DNA of 64,000 nt from Bryobacter sp. GTDB taxonomy: Bacteria; Acidobacteriota; Terriglobia; Bryobacterales; Bryobacteraceae. How positions within the stretch are numbered: the stretch's first letter is position 1; every line of letters begins with the position of its first letter. A program made the translations under genes and the position numbers. Shown piece after piece: positions 27,060-34,652 of this stretch. The notes beneath the pieces are model-generated. The model had not been told where the DNA came from and did no database searches. It saw nothing but the letters and a program-made list of their open reading frames with translations. The DNA lies in NCBI GenBank assembly GCA_022843625.1, contig JALHNH010000027.1, positions 1-64,000 of the forward strand. Reading direction: 5' to 3'.

Positions 27060-27929
27060 GTGAAGTGGTTTGACTACAAAGCCCCAACTACGCTCGCTGG
27101 CACATTGGCCGACTTCGACGGCCACCCCGGCGCGTACCTGCTGGCCGGAGGCACAGATCTGCTTGTGCAGCTTCGTGCTGGCCGCAAAGAAACGGACCTC
27201 GTCATCGACATCAAACATGTCGCTGAACTCAACGAGATCTCCTTTGATGAATCGACCGGCCTCACCCTCGGTGCCGCCGTCAACTGGGCCGACATTCAAG
27301 AGCATCCCGACGTGAAGCGTCACTATCCGTCCTTAGCCGAAGTCTCGTCGATTATTGGAGGTACGCAGATTCAGGGCCGGGCCTCACTGGGCGGGAACCT
27401 GTGCAATGCTGCGCCCAGTGCAGATTCCATCCCGCTACTGATTGCCCTCCGCGCCAAATGCCGCGTCGCAAGCGTGCATGGCGAACGGGTAATCGCAGTC
27501 GAAGACGTCTGCATCGCTCCAGGTAAGAACTCACTCAAGCCAGGCGAAATCCTGGTCTCGGTGCAGTTCCCTGCCCCCAAACCATCTTCGGGCGCACATT
27601 ATCTACGCTTTATCCCGCGCAATGAAATGGACATCGCCGTTGCTGGCGTCGGCGCCAGCGTAGTGCTGAGCAACGGCACCTTCGCCGAGGCTCACATCGC
27701 GCTGGCTTCCGTCGCGCCCACCCCGCTCTTTGTTCGAGCCGCAGGGGATTCGCTCAAAGGCAAACCCGTCAACGAAGAATCGATCGAGGCTGCAGCAGAG
27801 CTCGCGAAGTCTGCAGCACAGCCTATCTCCGATATGCGAGGCACCGCCGAATACCGGCGTCACCTCTGTGCCGTTCTCACCCGCCGCGCGCTACACGCGG
27901 CCGTCAAGCAAGCCCAGGAGCTTCAATAG
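27060..27929 (+). CDS. Molybdenum hydroxylase FAD subunit (CoxM/XdhB family)
   Basis: A 289-residue FAD-binding subunit of a xanthine dehydrogenase/CO dehydrogenase-family enzyme. The pyrophosphate loops YLLAGGTDLLVQLR and IGGTQIQGRASLGGNLCNAAPSAD are both present, followed by the CO-dehydrogenase flavoprotein C-terminal domain. I chose the GTG at 27060 (VKWFDY) because AAGGAG sits about 12 bases upstream and family members begin at this point. The frame stays open to an ATG at 26922, which would add 46 residues unlike the family. It passes electrons from the Fe-S subunit to an acceptor. coxS-type and coxL-type genes follow directly. Confidence 0.9.
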   Translation: MKWFDYKAPTTLAGTLADFDGHPGAYLLAGGTDLLVQLRAGRKETDLVIDIKHVAELNEISFDESTGLTLGAAVNWADIQEHPDVKRHYPSLAEVSSIIGGTQIQGRASLGGNLCNAAPSADSIPLLIALRAKCRVASVHGERVIAVEDVCIAPGKNSLKPGEILVSVQFPAPKPSSGAHYLRFIPRNEMDIAVAGVGASVVLSNGTFAEAHIALASVAPTPLFVRAAGDSLKGKPVNEESIEAAAELAKSAAQPISDMRGTAEYRRHLCAVLTRRALHAAVKQAQELQ

Positions 27930-27931
27930 CC

Positions 27932-28408
27932 ATGCAGTCCAAAACGCACGTTCACACCACCATCAACGGCGAAGATCGCGACTTCCTTTGCGAGCCACGC
28001 CAGAGCCTGCTCGAAGTACTCCGTGACACTCTCAACATGACCGGCACCAAAGAAGGCTGCAACGACGGCAACTGCGGCTCCTGCACGGTTACGATTGATG
28101 GCCGCCTGGTTACGTCCTGCCTTGTGCTCGGCGTTGAAGCCGAAGGCCGCAAGATCACAACCATCGAAGGCATCGCCAACGGCAACCAGCTCCACCCGAT
28201 CCAGAAAGCCTTTCTCGAAAACGCGGCATTGCAGTGCGGCATCTGCACACCCGGCTTTATCGTCGCCACCAAAACTCTGCTTGAGCAGGAACCCAACCCC
28301 ACTGAAGAGCGCATCCGCTTCTTCCTGTCCAACAACCTCTGCCGTTGCACCGGCTACGACAAGATCATCAAGGCCGTACAGCAAGCGGCGAAGGAGATGC
28401 AGGCATGA
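27932..28408 (+). CDS. Molybdenum hydroxylase [2Fe-2S] small subunit (CoxS family)
   Basis: A 158-residue subunit with two [2Fe-2S] clusters. The plant-ferredoxin-type cysteines lie in KEGCNDGNCGSCTV, and the helical-domain set lies in CGICTPGF and LCRCTGY. All eight ligands appear present. It relays electrons from the molybdenum centre to the flavin. It begins two bases after the FAD subunit stop and overlaps the large-subunit ATG by four bases (ATGA), so all three subunits are coupled. Confidence 0.95.
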   Translation: MQSKTHVHTTINGEDRDFLCEPRQSLLEVLRDTLNMTGTKEGCNDGNCGSCTVTIDGRLVTSCLVLGVEAEGRKITTIEGIANGNQLHPIQKAFLENAALQCGICTPGFIVATKTLLEQEPNPTEERIRFFLSNNLCRCTGYDKIIKAVQQAAKEMQA

Positions 28409-30663
28409 AGTATTCGGTAATCGGCACCCGCCCCATTCGTCACGACGGCGCAGACAAGGTTACTGGACGCGCAATCTACGGCGCAGACTTTCAGATGGCT
28501 GGGCTGCTGCGTGGCTTCATTCTGCGCAGCCCACACTCGCACGCCCGCATCAAGAGCATTGATACCAGCAAAGCCGCAGCCCTTCCAGGCGTGCATGCCG
28601 TCATCACTGCCAAAGACTTCCCTGAAGTGGATGGTAAGAAGATGGTCGACCTTGGTGAGGGACTGATGCCCCTTGCCTATGCGCGCGGCAATGTTCTGGC
28701 TAGCGACAAGGTGCTCTATCGCGGGCATGCCGTCGCCGCCGTGGCCGCCGTCAACGAGCACATCGCCGAAGATGCAGCGAGATTGATTGAAGTTGAATAC
28801 GAAGTGCTCCCCTGCGTCCTCACAGCGCCAGAGGCGATGCTCCCGGGCGCGCCTCTCCTGCACGAAGACCTCACCACCAAGGAACTCGGCAAGGATAGCG
28901 GCACTGTCTCAAACATAGCCGATCACATCCAGTTCTCAATTGGCGACATCTCAGCCGGCTTCGCCCAAGCGGACGTCGTCGTTGAGCGTGAATTCAACAC
29001 GGCCACTGTACACCAGGGCTACATCGAGCCCCACAACGCTACTGTGCTCTGGAATAACGACGGCCGCATCAGCATCTGGTGCAGCACTCAGGGTTCCTTC
29101 GTCGTACGCGATGCCACGGCCGGCATCCTCGACATCCCTGTCTCGCAGATCAAAGTTACCCCGATGGAAATCGGTGGCGGCTTCGGCGGCAAGATCCCTG
29201 TCTACTTGGAACCGGTCGCCGCGCTGCTCTCTAAAAAGTCGGGCCGCCCCGTCAAGATTCTGATGCCGCGCCAGGCAGTATTTGAAGCCACCGGACCCAC
29301 GCCCGGCTCTTACATGAAGGTTAAGATCGGCGCAAAGCAGGATGGCACGATCACTGCCGCTCAGGCCTATCTTGCCTTTGAAGCGGGCGCTTATCCGGGG
29401 GCGATGGTTGTGCCGGGGGCCATGACAGCCTTTGCCGCCTACAACCTCACTAACGTCCTGATCGATGGTTATGACGTTGTGGTGAACAAGCCCAGCACCG
29501 CCGCTTACCGGGCACCGGGCGCGCCCAACTCGGCCTTCGCCACTGAATCAGTCATCGACGAACTGGCTCTCAAGCTCAATCTCGACCCGATCGACTTCCG
29601 CCTCAAGAACGCTGCTAAAGAAGGCACCCGCCGCGCCGATGGCCCACGCTACCCACGTATCGGCTGCATCGAAGTGCTGGAGGCGATGAAGAATTCTGAT
29701 CACTACAAGTCGCCGCTCGTTGGCCCCAATCGTGGCCGGGGCGTCGCCATTGGCTTCTGGTTCAACATCGGATTCCCTTCCAGTTGCACGCTCAACGTTA
29801 CCGCCGACGGCAGCGTCAATTTAATCGAAGGCTCAACAGACATTGGTGGCTCGCGCACCTCTATTGCCATGCAGGCAGCTGAAGTCCTGGGCCTCAGGGC
29901 CGAAGACATTCATCCCTCCATCGTCGACACAGACTCCATCGGCTTCACCGCCGTAACCGGTGGCTCCCGCACCACCTTCGCTACTGGCTGGGCCGCTTAC
30001 GAAGCCGCTCAGGATGTCGTGCGCCAGATGAAAGAACGTGCGGCCAAACTCTGGGCCGTGGCTCCCGATACGGTCACTGCCGAACAGGGCATCTACAAAT
30101 CGAACGGCCACACGATCGGGTTCAAAGAACTCGCGGCCCGCATCTCAGAAACCGGTGGCCCCATCGTCGGCCGTGCGGCTGTCGATCCGCGTGGTGCCGG
30201 CGGCTCATTCGCTGGCTCGATTGTCGACGTCGAAATCGACCCCGAAACGGGCAAGACCACCATCCTTCGCTTCACCTGCGTACAAGACGCGGGGCGCGCC
30301 ATCCATCCTGCTTATGTCGAAGGTCAGATGCAGGGCGGCTCCGTCCAGGGCATCGGCTGGGCACTCAACGAAGAGTACTTCATGAACGCTGACGGCCGCA
30401 TGATGAACTCCAGCTTTCTCGATTACCGCATGCCCACGGCCCTCGATGTGCCGATGATCGAAACCATCATCGTCGAGGTGCCCAACCCGGGCCATCCCTT
30501 TGGTGTCCGTGGTGTCGGCGAGGCCAACATCATCCCGCCACAGGCCGCCATCGCCAATGCCATCACTCACGCCATTGGCATGCGCATGACCCGTCTGCCC
30601 ATGAACCCACCAGCCATCATGGAGGCCATCTGGTGCCAAAAATCTTTATCCCCACTCTCTTGA
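28405..30663 (+). CDS. Molybdenum hydroxylase catalytic large subunit (xanthine dehydrogenase family)
   Basis: A 752-residue molybdopterin-binding subunit. The start at 28405 (MKYSVIGTRP) overlaps the small-subunit stop; an open frame further upstream lies inside that gene. Seen are EIGGGFGGK for cofactor binding and GVGEANIIPP, whose Glu is the catalytic base near the C-terminus. The active-site loop reads AYRAPGAPN. Form I CO dehydrogenase has AYRCSFR and form II has AYRGAGR, so this is not a CO dehydrogenase of the described kinds. It is a hydroxylase for some heterocycle or aldehyde, with unknown substrate. The last 31 bases overlap the MoaD-like gene in another frame. Confidence 0.9.
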   Translation: MKYSVIGTRPIRHDGADKVTGRAIYGADFQMAGLLRGFILRSPHSHARIKSIDTSKAAALPGVHAVITAKDFPEVDGKKMVDLGEGLMPLAYARGNVLASDKVLYRGHAVAAVAAVNEHIAEDAARLIEVEYEVLPCVLTAPEAMLPGAPLLHEDLTTKELGKDSGTVSNIADHIQFSIGDISAGFAQADVVVEREFNTATVHQGYIEPHNATVLWNNDGRISIWCSTQGSFVVRDATAGILDIPVSQIKVTPMEIGGGFGGKIPVYLEPVAALLSKKSGRPVKILMPRQAVFEATGPTPGSYMKVKIGAKQDGTITAAQAYLAFEAGAYPGAMVVPGAMTAFAAYNLTNVLIDGYDVVVNKPSTAAYRAPGAPNSAFATESVIDELALKLNLDPIDFRLKNAAKEGTRRADGPRYPRIGCIEVLEAMKNSDHYKSPLVGPNRGRGVAIGFWFNIGFPSSCTLNVTADGSVNLIEGSTDIGGSRTSIAMQAAEVLGLRAEDIHPSIVDTDSIGFTAVTGGSRTTFATGWAAYEAAQDVVRQMKERAAKLWAVAPDTVTAEQGIYKSNGHTIGFKELAARISETGGPIVGRAAVDPRGAGGSFAGSIVDVEIDPETGKTTILRFTCVQDAGRAIHPAYVEGQMQGGSVQGIGWALNEEYFMNADGRMMNSSFLDYRMPTALDVPMIETIIVEVPNPGHPFGVRGVGEANIIPPQAAIANAITHAIGMRMTRLPMNPPAIMEAIWCQKSLSPLS

Positions 30664-30896
30664 GGCACCTCACGGACGGTTGCACCGAAGTAGATATCGA
30701 AGGTGCTACCGTCCGGGAGATCATCACCAACCTCGAAGCGAAGTATCCGGGCGTTGAAGACCGTCTGCTCGAAGGTGGGCGGCTTCGCCCCAATATCGCC
30801 ATCGCAATCGACGGCGAAATCTCTCCGCTTGGCCTCTTCGAATCCGTACCCGCTTCCAGCGAGCTTCATTTCCTCAGCGCCATCCGTGGAGGATAA
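30633..30896 (+). CDS. MoaD/ThiS-family sulfur-carrier-like protein
   Basis: An 87-residue ubiquitin-fold protein (VPKIFIPTLLRHLTDG, then TVREIITNLEAKYPG) ending in the Gly-Gly tail that is activated and thiocarboxylated in MoaD, ThiS and CysO. It starts with GTG at 30633, inside the end of the hydroxylase large subunit, with which it overlaps by 31 bases. The position suggests a role in supplying sulfur for the molybdopterin of that enzyme, but a cysteine or other sulfur pathway is not excluded. No MoaE or MoeB partner is nearby. Confidence 0.82.
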   Translation: MPKIFIPTLLRHLTDGCTEVDIEGATVREIITNLEAKYPGVEDRLLEGGRLRPNIAIAIDGEISPLGLFESVPASSELHFLSAIRGG

Positions 30897-30904
30897 GATA
30901 AATC

Positions 30905-31675
30905 TTGCTGCTACTCTTACTAGTCCCTGTTTCTCTGTGCGCCTTCCACCCTGCTGTGGCGCAAATTACCAGTGCGCCCGAGTTTAAATCAGGCCCGGTA
31001 TTTCAGAAGGATCGCTCTGCGGCAACAGTCGATGGAACATCCCATGCTTCGGCTGAAAAGGCGCAGCTGAATGCAGAGGTGATGTCGCGACTCAAGCAGC
31101 TCAGCGGCTATAAAGGCGGGGTTCGTCTGATTGAAGCAAAGCTGCTTCCAGCAGCCCAGAAGTGGTTCCGTGATCAAAAACTCCCAATCGGCGTTGCGGT
31201 CGCGCTCTTCTTCTCAGGGCAGGAAGCAGAAGGGGTAAGGCAGCTGCTTTCAATTGGCCGCGCCAACACTAACTCAGTAACGATCGTGCCTTTCCTGGCC
31301 GAGACCGCGCTGGTTGTTCCTTCTCTCATTGCCCCGGCTCTGGAGGTAATCGAGAAGATCTCCGCAAAGAATCCAGCCAGCAGCGAAGCCTTCTATTACC
31401 GGGCACGCTTGATCCAGGATCAAGAAGCCACGAGCATCGAACTGCTGAAGAAGTCCATTGCGCTCGACCGTGCCGCCACCGCCCCGCTCATCGAAGTGAG
31501 CCGGCTCTATACAAGAACTGGCGACCGCCCGGCAGCAATCGAAGCTCTTGAAAAAGTATTGGCACTCAAGCCTGACACCTCAATCGCTCATTACCGTCTC
31601 GCTTCTCTCTATCGCGCGATGGGTCAGCACGAGAAAGCAAGCAGCCACATGGCCGCCTTCCAGAAGCTGCAGTAA
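30905..31675 (+). CDS. Secreted TPR-repeat protein
   Basis: A 256-residue protein with a strong signal peptide (LLLLLLVPVSLCAFHPAVAQ) and helical repeats in the second half. SSEAFYYRARLIQ, TAPLIEVSRLYTRTGDRPAAIEALEKVLAL and IAHYRLASLYRAMGQHEKA match tetratricopeptide repeats. The start is TTG at 30905, with GGAGG about 15 bases upstream at the end of the MoaD-like gene. No enzymatic motif is seen. It lies 13 bases before the CRTAC1-like gene and probably acts with it in the periplasm or at the outer membrane. Confidence 0.7.
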   Translation: MLLLLLVPVSLCAFHPAVAQITSAPEFKSGPVFQKDRSAATVDGTSHASAEKAQLNAEVMSRLKQLSGYKGGVRLIEAKLLPAAQKWFRDQKLPIGVAVALFFSGQEAEGVRQLLSIGRANTNSVTIVPFLAETALVVPSLIAPALEVIEKISAKNPASSEAFYYRARLIQDQEATSIELLKKSIALDRAATAPLIEVSRLYTRTGDRPAAIEALEKVLALKPDTSIAHYRLASLYRAMGQHEKASSHMAAFQKLQ

Positions 31676-31688
31676 CGCCCCTCCTCCC

Positions 31689-34652
31689 ATGACACGTCGT
31701 CACTTATTCGCGCTGTCTTGCTTGCTTGCCTCGCCAGCCCGTGCGGAGACCATCACCTATCGCAACAACCCGCCATACTTTCCCTACCTGCCGCTGATTG
31801 AAGGCGGCCATGATGAATTTCCGCCCGACCCTCCCATGCCAACTTGGCCCCCCAGACGCGACGGCAGATTCGCAGACATTACTGGCACCGTACTTGATTC
31901 AGATCAACTCTCCAAAGGCATCCCTTACTGGATGGCCAGGTTGGACGCATCCACCGGAATCGATATCTATGGCAACAACGGGATAGCAGTTGGCGACATC
32001 GACAACGATGGCCGCGATGAAGTTTATGTCTGTCAACCATCGGGTCTGAGAAACCTGCTCTTCCGCTGGCAGAACGGCAAGCTTGTCGAAGTCTCTGCCG
32101 GAGTGGACATCGAAGACGACACCTCCTCGGCGCTTTTCCTGGACCTCCGCAATATCGGGCGTCAGGATCTGATTGTCCTGCGCAGTTCAGGGCCACTGCT
32201 CTTTCTCAACGACGGCAAAGGCAACTTCACCGCCGTGCCCGATGCCTTCCGTTTTGCCCAGGCCCCTCAAGGTGGATTCACCGGAATGGCTGCGGCCGAC
32301 TACGACCGGGACGGCAAGCTCGATCTCTACCTCTGCACATACAGCTTCTTTCAAAGCGAAGCCCAGTTCCGCTATCCCGTTCCGTATTTTGACGCTCAAA
32401 ACGGCCCGCCCAACTTTCTGTTTCGCAACCGGCTCAATGCCGACGGCACAGGCTTTTTCGAGGACACTACTGCCTCCTCAGGCATCAACGAAAACAACAA
32501 TCGCTACAGCTTTGCGCCGGCCTGGTGCGACTACGATGGCAGCGGCTGGCCCAGCCTCTATGTCGCCAATGACTTTGGCCGCAACAACCTTTACCGCAAC
32601 GAGCGCGGCAAGTTGCATGATGTCGCCGCCGCAAGTGGTGTCGAAGACGTCGGCCCGGGCATGAGCGCTGCCTGGTTCGATCAAAACGGCGATGGACTGC
32701 CAGACCTCTACGTTGCCAATATGTGGACGGCAGCCGGCCAGCAGATCGTCCGTCACAAGAACTTTTCTCATCCCTTCAATGACGCCTGGCGCGGGCACAC
32801 CAAAGGCAACAGCTTTTACAGAAATCTTGGTGGTGGCAAGTTTCAAGCAGAAACTCGCGGCATCGAGATGGGCCGTTGGGGCTGGTCTGCCGACGCTGCA
32901 GACTTCGACAACGATGGGCGCGCAGAATTGTTTCTCACCTGCGGCATGATGACTGGACCCAAGCAGCCCGATCTCATGGGCTTCTTCTGGCGCCAGGTTG
33001 TGGCAAAGACTCCAGCAACGGCCATGGCGTCAGGCCCCTACGAAAACGGTTGGAACGCCATCAATCAATTCATCCGCGAAGGTTACAGCTGGAACGGCAA
33101 TGAGCCAAACGTCTTCTACGTCCCCTACGGAGACAATTACAAAGACGCCTCAGTGGAATCCGGGCTCGCCTTCTCCGGCGATTCGCGCGCCTTCGCAATT
33201 ACCGATATCGATGGGGATGGCTGTCTCGATCTGCTGGTAAAGAGCCGCCTCGGGCCTCAACTGCGTGTCTTCCAGAATCGCGCTGGACAGTCTCGCCAGC
33301 GGATTGCCTTCCGGCTCATAGGAACAAAATCGAATCGCGATGCCATTGGTGCCCGCATCACCGTCGATGGCCAAACAAAGTGGGTGAGTGCTGGGTCGGG
33401 CTATATCTCGCAGCACACCAAGACCTTGCACTTCGGCTTGAGTGATAACGCAACGGCCAAGTCGATCACGATCCTCTGGCCCAGTGGCCTTGAGCAAAAG
33501 CTGGAGAAACTGACGGCAAACGCAGTCTATGAAATTCGCGAAGGCGGCCCTGCCGAGAGAAGGCCTTTCGCCACTCCCGCATCGATCGAGGCTCGCGAGG
33601 CTGAGGGCGACAACATACCCCGCCTGCACGATACCTGGTTTCTTGAGCCGGTGCCGCTTCCAGAGCCAGGCAAAGGCCCCGGCCTGTTTACGCTGCGCAC
33701 GGCCAACCCGGATCTGCTTGCCGCTTACTCGCTCTTTCGCCGCTACCTCTTCGAGTACCGGGCTCCACTCGAACTGCCTCTCTCGCTCTTGCTCAACGCA
33801 GAGGGCCACGCAATCAAGATCTACGCTAAGCCCCCTTCAGCAGAACAGGTAAGGGCAGACATGGCGGCCCCGCGCCCTCCGGCACAGGCCCGCCGTGACT
33901 TCTTCAAGCTAGGGGCATCGCTGCTCTGGTGTGGCTATCCCGAGCAAGCCCTGCCTTATCTTGAAGCCGTCCTGCGACGGCAGCCAGCCAACATCCGCAC
34001 GATGGTGTTGGTGGCGCAAATCCATCGGGAAGCCAATCGCCTCGACAAAGCGTCAGGCCTGCTCGAAGAAGCACTACGCCTCGACTCGCGTTCGGCCGAG
34101 GCCTGGAACGAATCGGGCGGCGTAGCCATGGCCCGCGAAGACTTTCAAACGGCACTCCAACATTTTGAGCGAGCACTGGCGGCCAAAAGTGGTCTGGCCT
34201 ATGTGCTGCTGAACGCCGCTCAGGCGGCAGACAAGCTCGACAAGCTGCCGCAAGCAGAAGCCTACTTCCGTAAGGCTCTTGAACTCGAGCCGGACAACGC
34301 AGACGGCCACAACGGCCTAGGCCTGACGCTGGCCAAGCGAGGCAACATGCCAGAGGCTGAATCGGCTCTTCTCAAGGCTGTGGGCTTGAAGCCCACACTC
34401 TCATCCGCCTGGAACAATCTCGGGATACTTCATCTTCAGAGAAGAGATCCGGCTAAAGCGATTGAAGCCCTCGAACGAGGCATCGCTGCGGCACCGGGTG
34501 ACGAGCTTCTTTATCTCAATCTGGGAAGAGTCTATGTGCAAATGAAGCACCTGGACGATGCTCGCGAAACCATGCGGCGCCTTCTGAAGGTACAGCCCCA
34601 AAGCCGTGTGGCCCGCAAGGCGCTCGAAGACTTGTCCAGGATTAGACCCTAA
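31689..34652 (+). CDS. CRTAC1-like FG-GAP/VCBS-ASPIC/UnbV protein with C-terminal TPRs
   Basis: A 987-residue secreted protein. The start at 31689 (MTRRHLFALS) gives a signal peptide ending ASPARA; the frame is open 141 bases further but inside the TPR gene. Residues about 90-550 contain FG-GAP/VCBS repeats with calcium-binding-type cores such as DIDNDGRDE, DYDRDGKLD, DFDNDGRAE and DIDGDGCLD. An ASPIC/UnbV domain follows at about 530-600 (RDAIGARI, GYISQHTKTLHFGLS). The C-terminal third (about 720-987) is a run of six or seven TPRs. The propeller plus ASPIC layout is common in secreted acidobacterial proteins and suggests extracellular binding. It ends convergently with the PQQ dehydrogenase, overlapping by four bases. 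Confidence 0.85.
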   Translation: MTRRHLFALSCLLASPARAETITYRNNPPYFPYLPLIEGGHDEFPPDPPMPTWPPRRDGRFADITGTVLDSDQLSKGIPYWMARLDASTGIDIYGNNGIAVGDIDNDGRDEVYVCQPSGLRNLLFRWQNGKLVEVSAGVDIEDDTSSALFLDLRNIGRQDLIVLRSSGPLLFLNDGKGNFTAVPDAFRFAQAPQGGFTGMAAADYDRDGKLDLYLCTYSFFQSEAQFRYPVPYFDAQNGPPNFLFRNRLNADGTGFFEDTTASSGINENNNRYSFAPAWCDYDGSGWPSLYVANDFGRNNLYRNERGKLHDVAAASGVEDVGPGMSAAWFDQNGDGLPDLYVANMWTAAGQQIVRHKNFSHPFNDAWRGHTKGNSFYRNLGGGKFQAETRGIEMGRWGWSADAADFDNDGRAELFLTCGMMTGPKQPDLMGFFWRQVVAKTPATAMASGPYENGWNAINQFIREGYSWNGNEPNVFYVPYGDNYKDASVESGLAFSGDSRAFAITDIDGDGCLDLLVKSRLGPQLRVFQNRAGQSRQRIAFRLIGTKSNRDAIGARITVDGQTKWVSAGSGYISQHTKTLHFGLSDNATAKSITILWPSGLEQKLEKLTANAVYEIREGGPAERRPFATPASIEAREAEGDNIPRLHDTWFLEPVPLPEPGKGPGLFTLRTANPDLLAAYSLFRRYLFEYRAPLELPLSLLLNAEGHAIKIYAKPPSAEQVRADMAAPRPPAQARRDFFKLGASLLWCGYPEQALPYLEAVLRRQPANIRTMVLVAQIHREANRLDKASGLLEEALRLDSRSAEAWNESGGVAMAREDFQTALQHFERALAAKSGLAYVLLNAAQAADKLDKLPQAEAYFRKALELEPDNADGHNGLGLTLAKRGNMPEAESALLKAVGLKPTLSSAWNNLGILHLQRRDPAKAIEALERGIAAAPGDELLYLNLGRVYVQMKHLDDARETMRRLLKVQPQSRVARKALEDLSRIRP

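Noticed and set aside
27060-30663. Aerobic CO dehydrogenase (coxMSL)
   Set aside because: The large subunit lacks both AYRCSFR and AYRGAGR; only the subunit order and domain plan agree.
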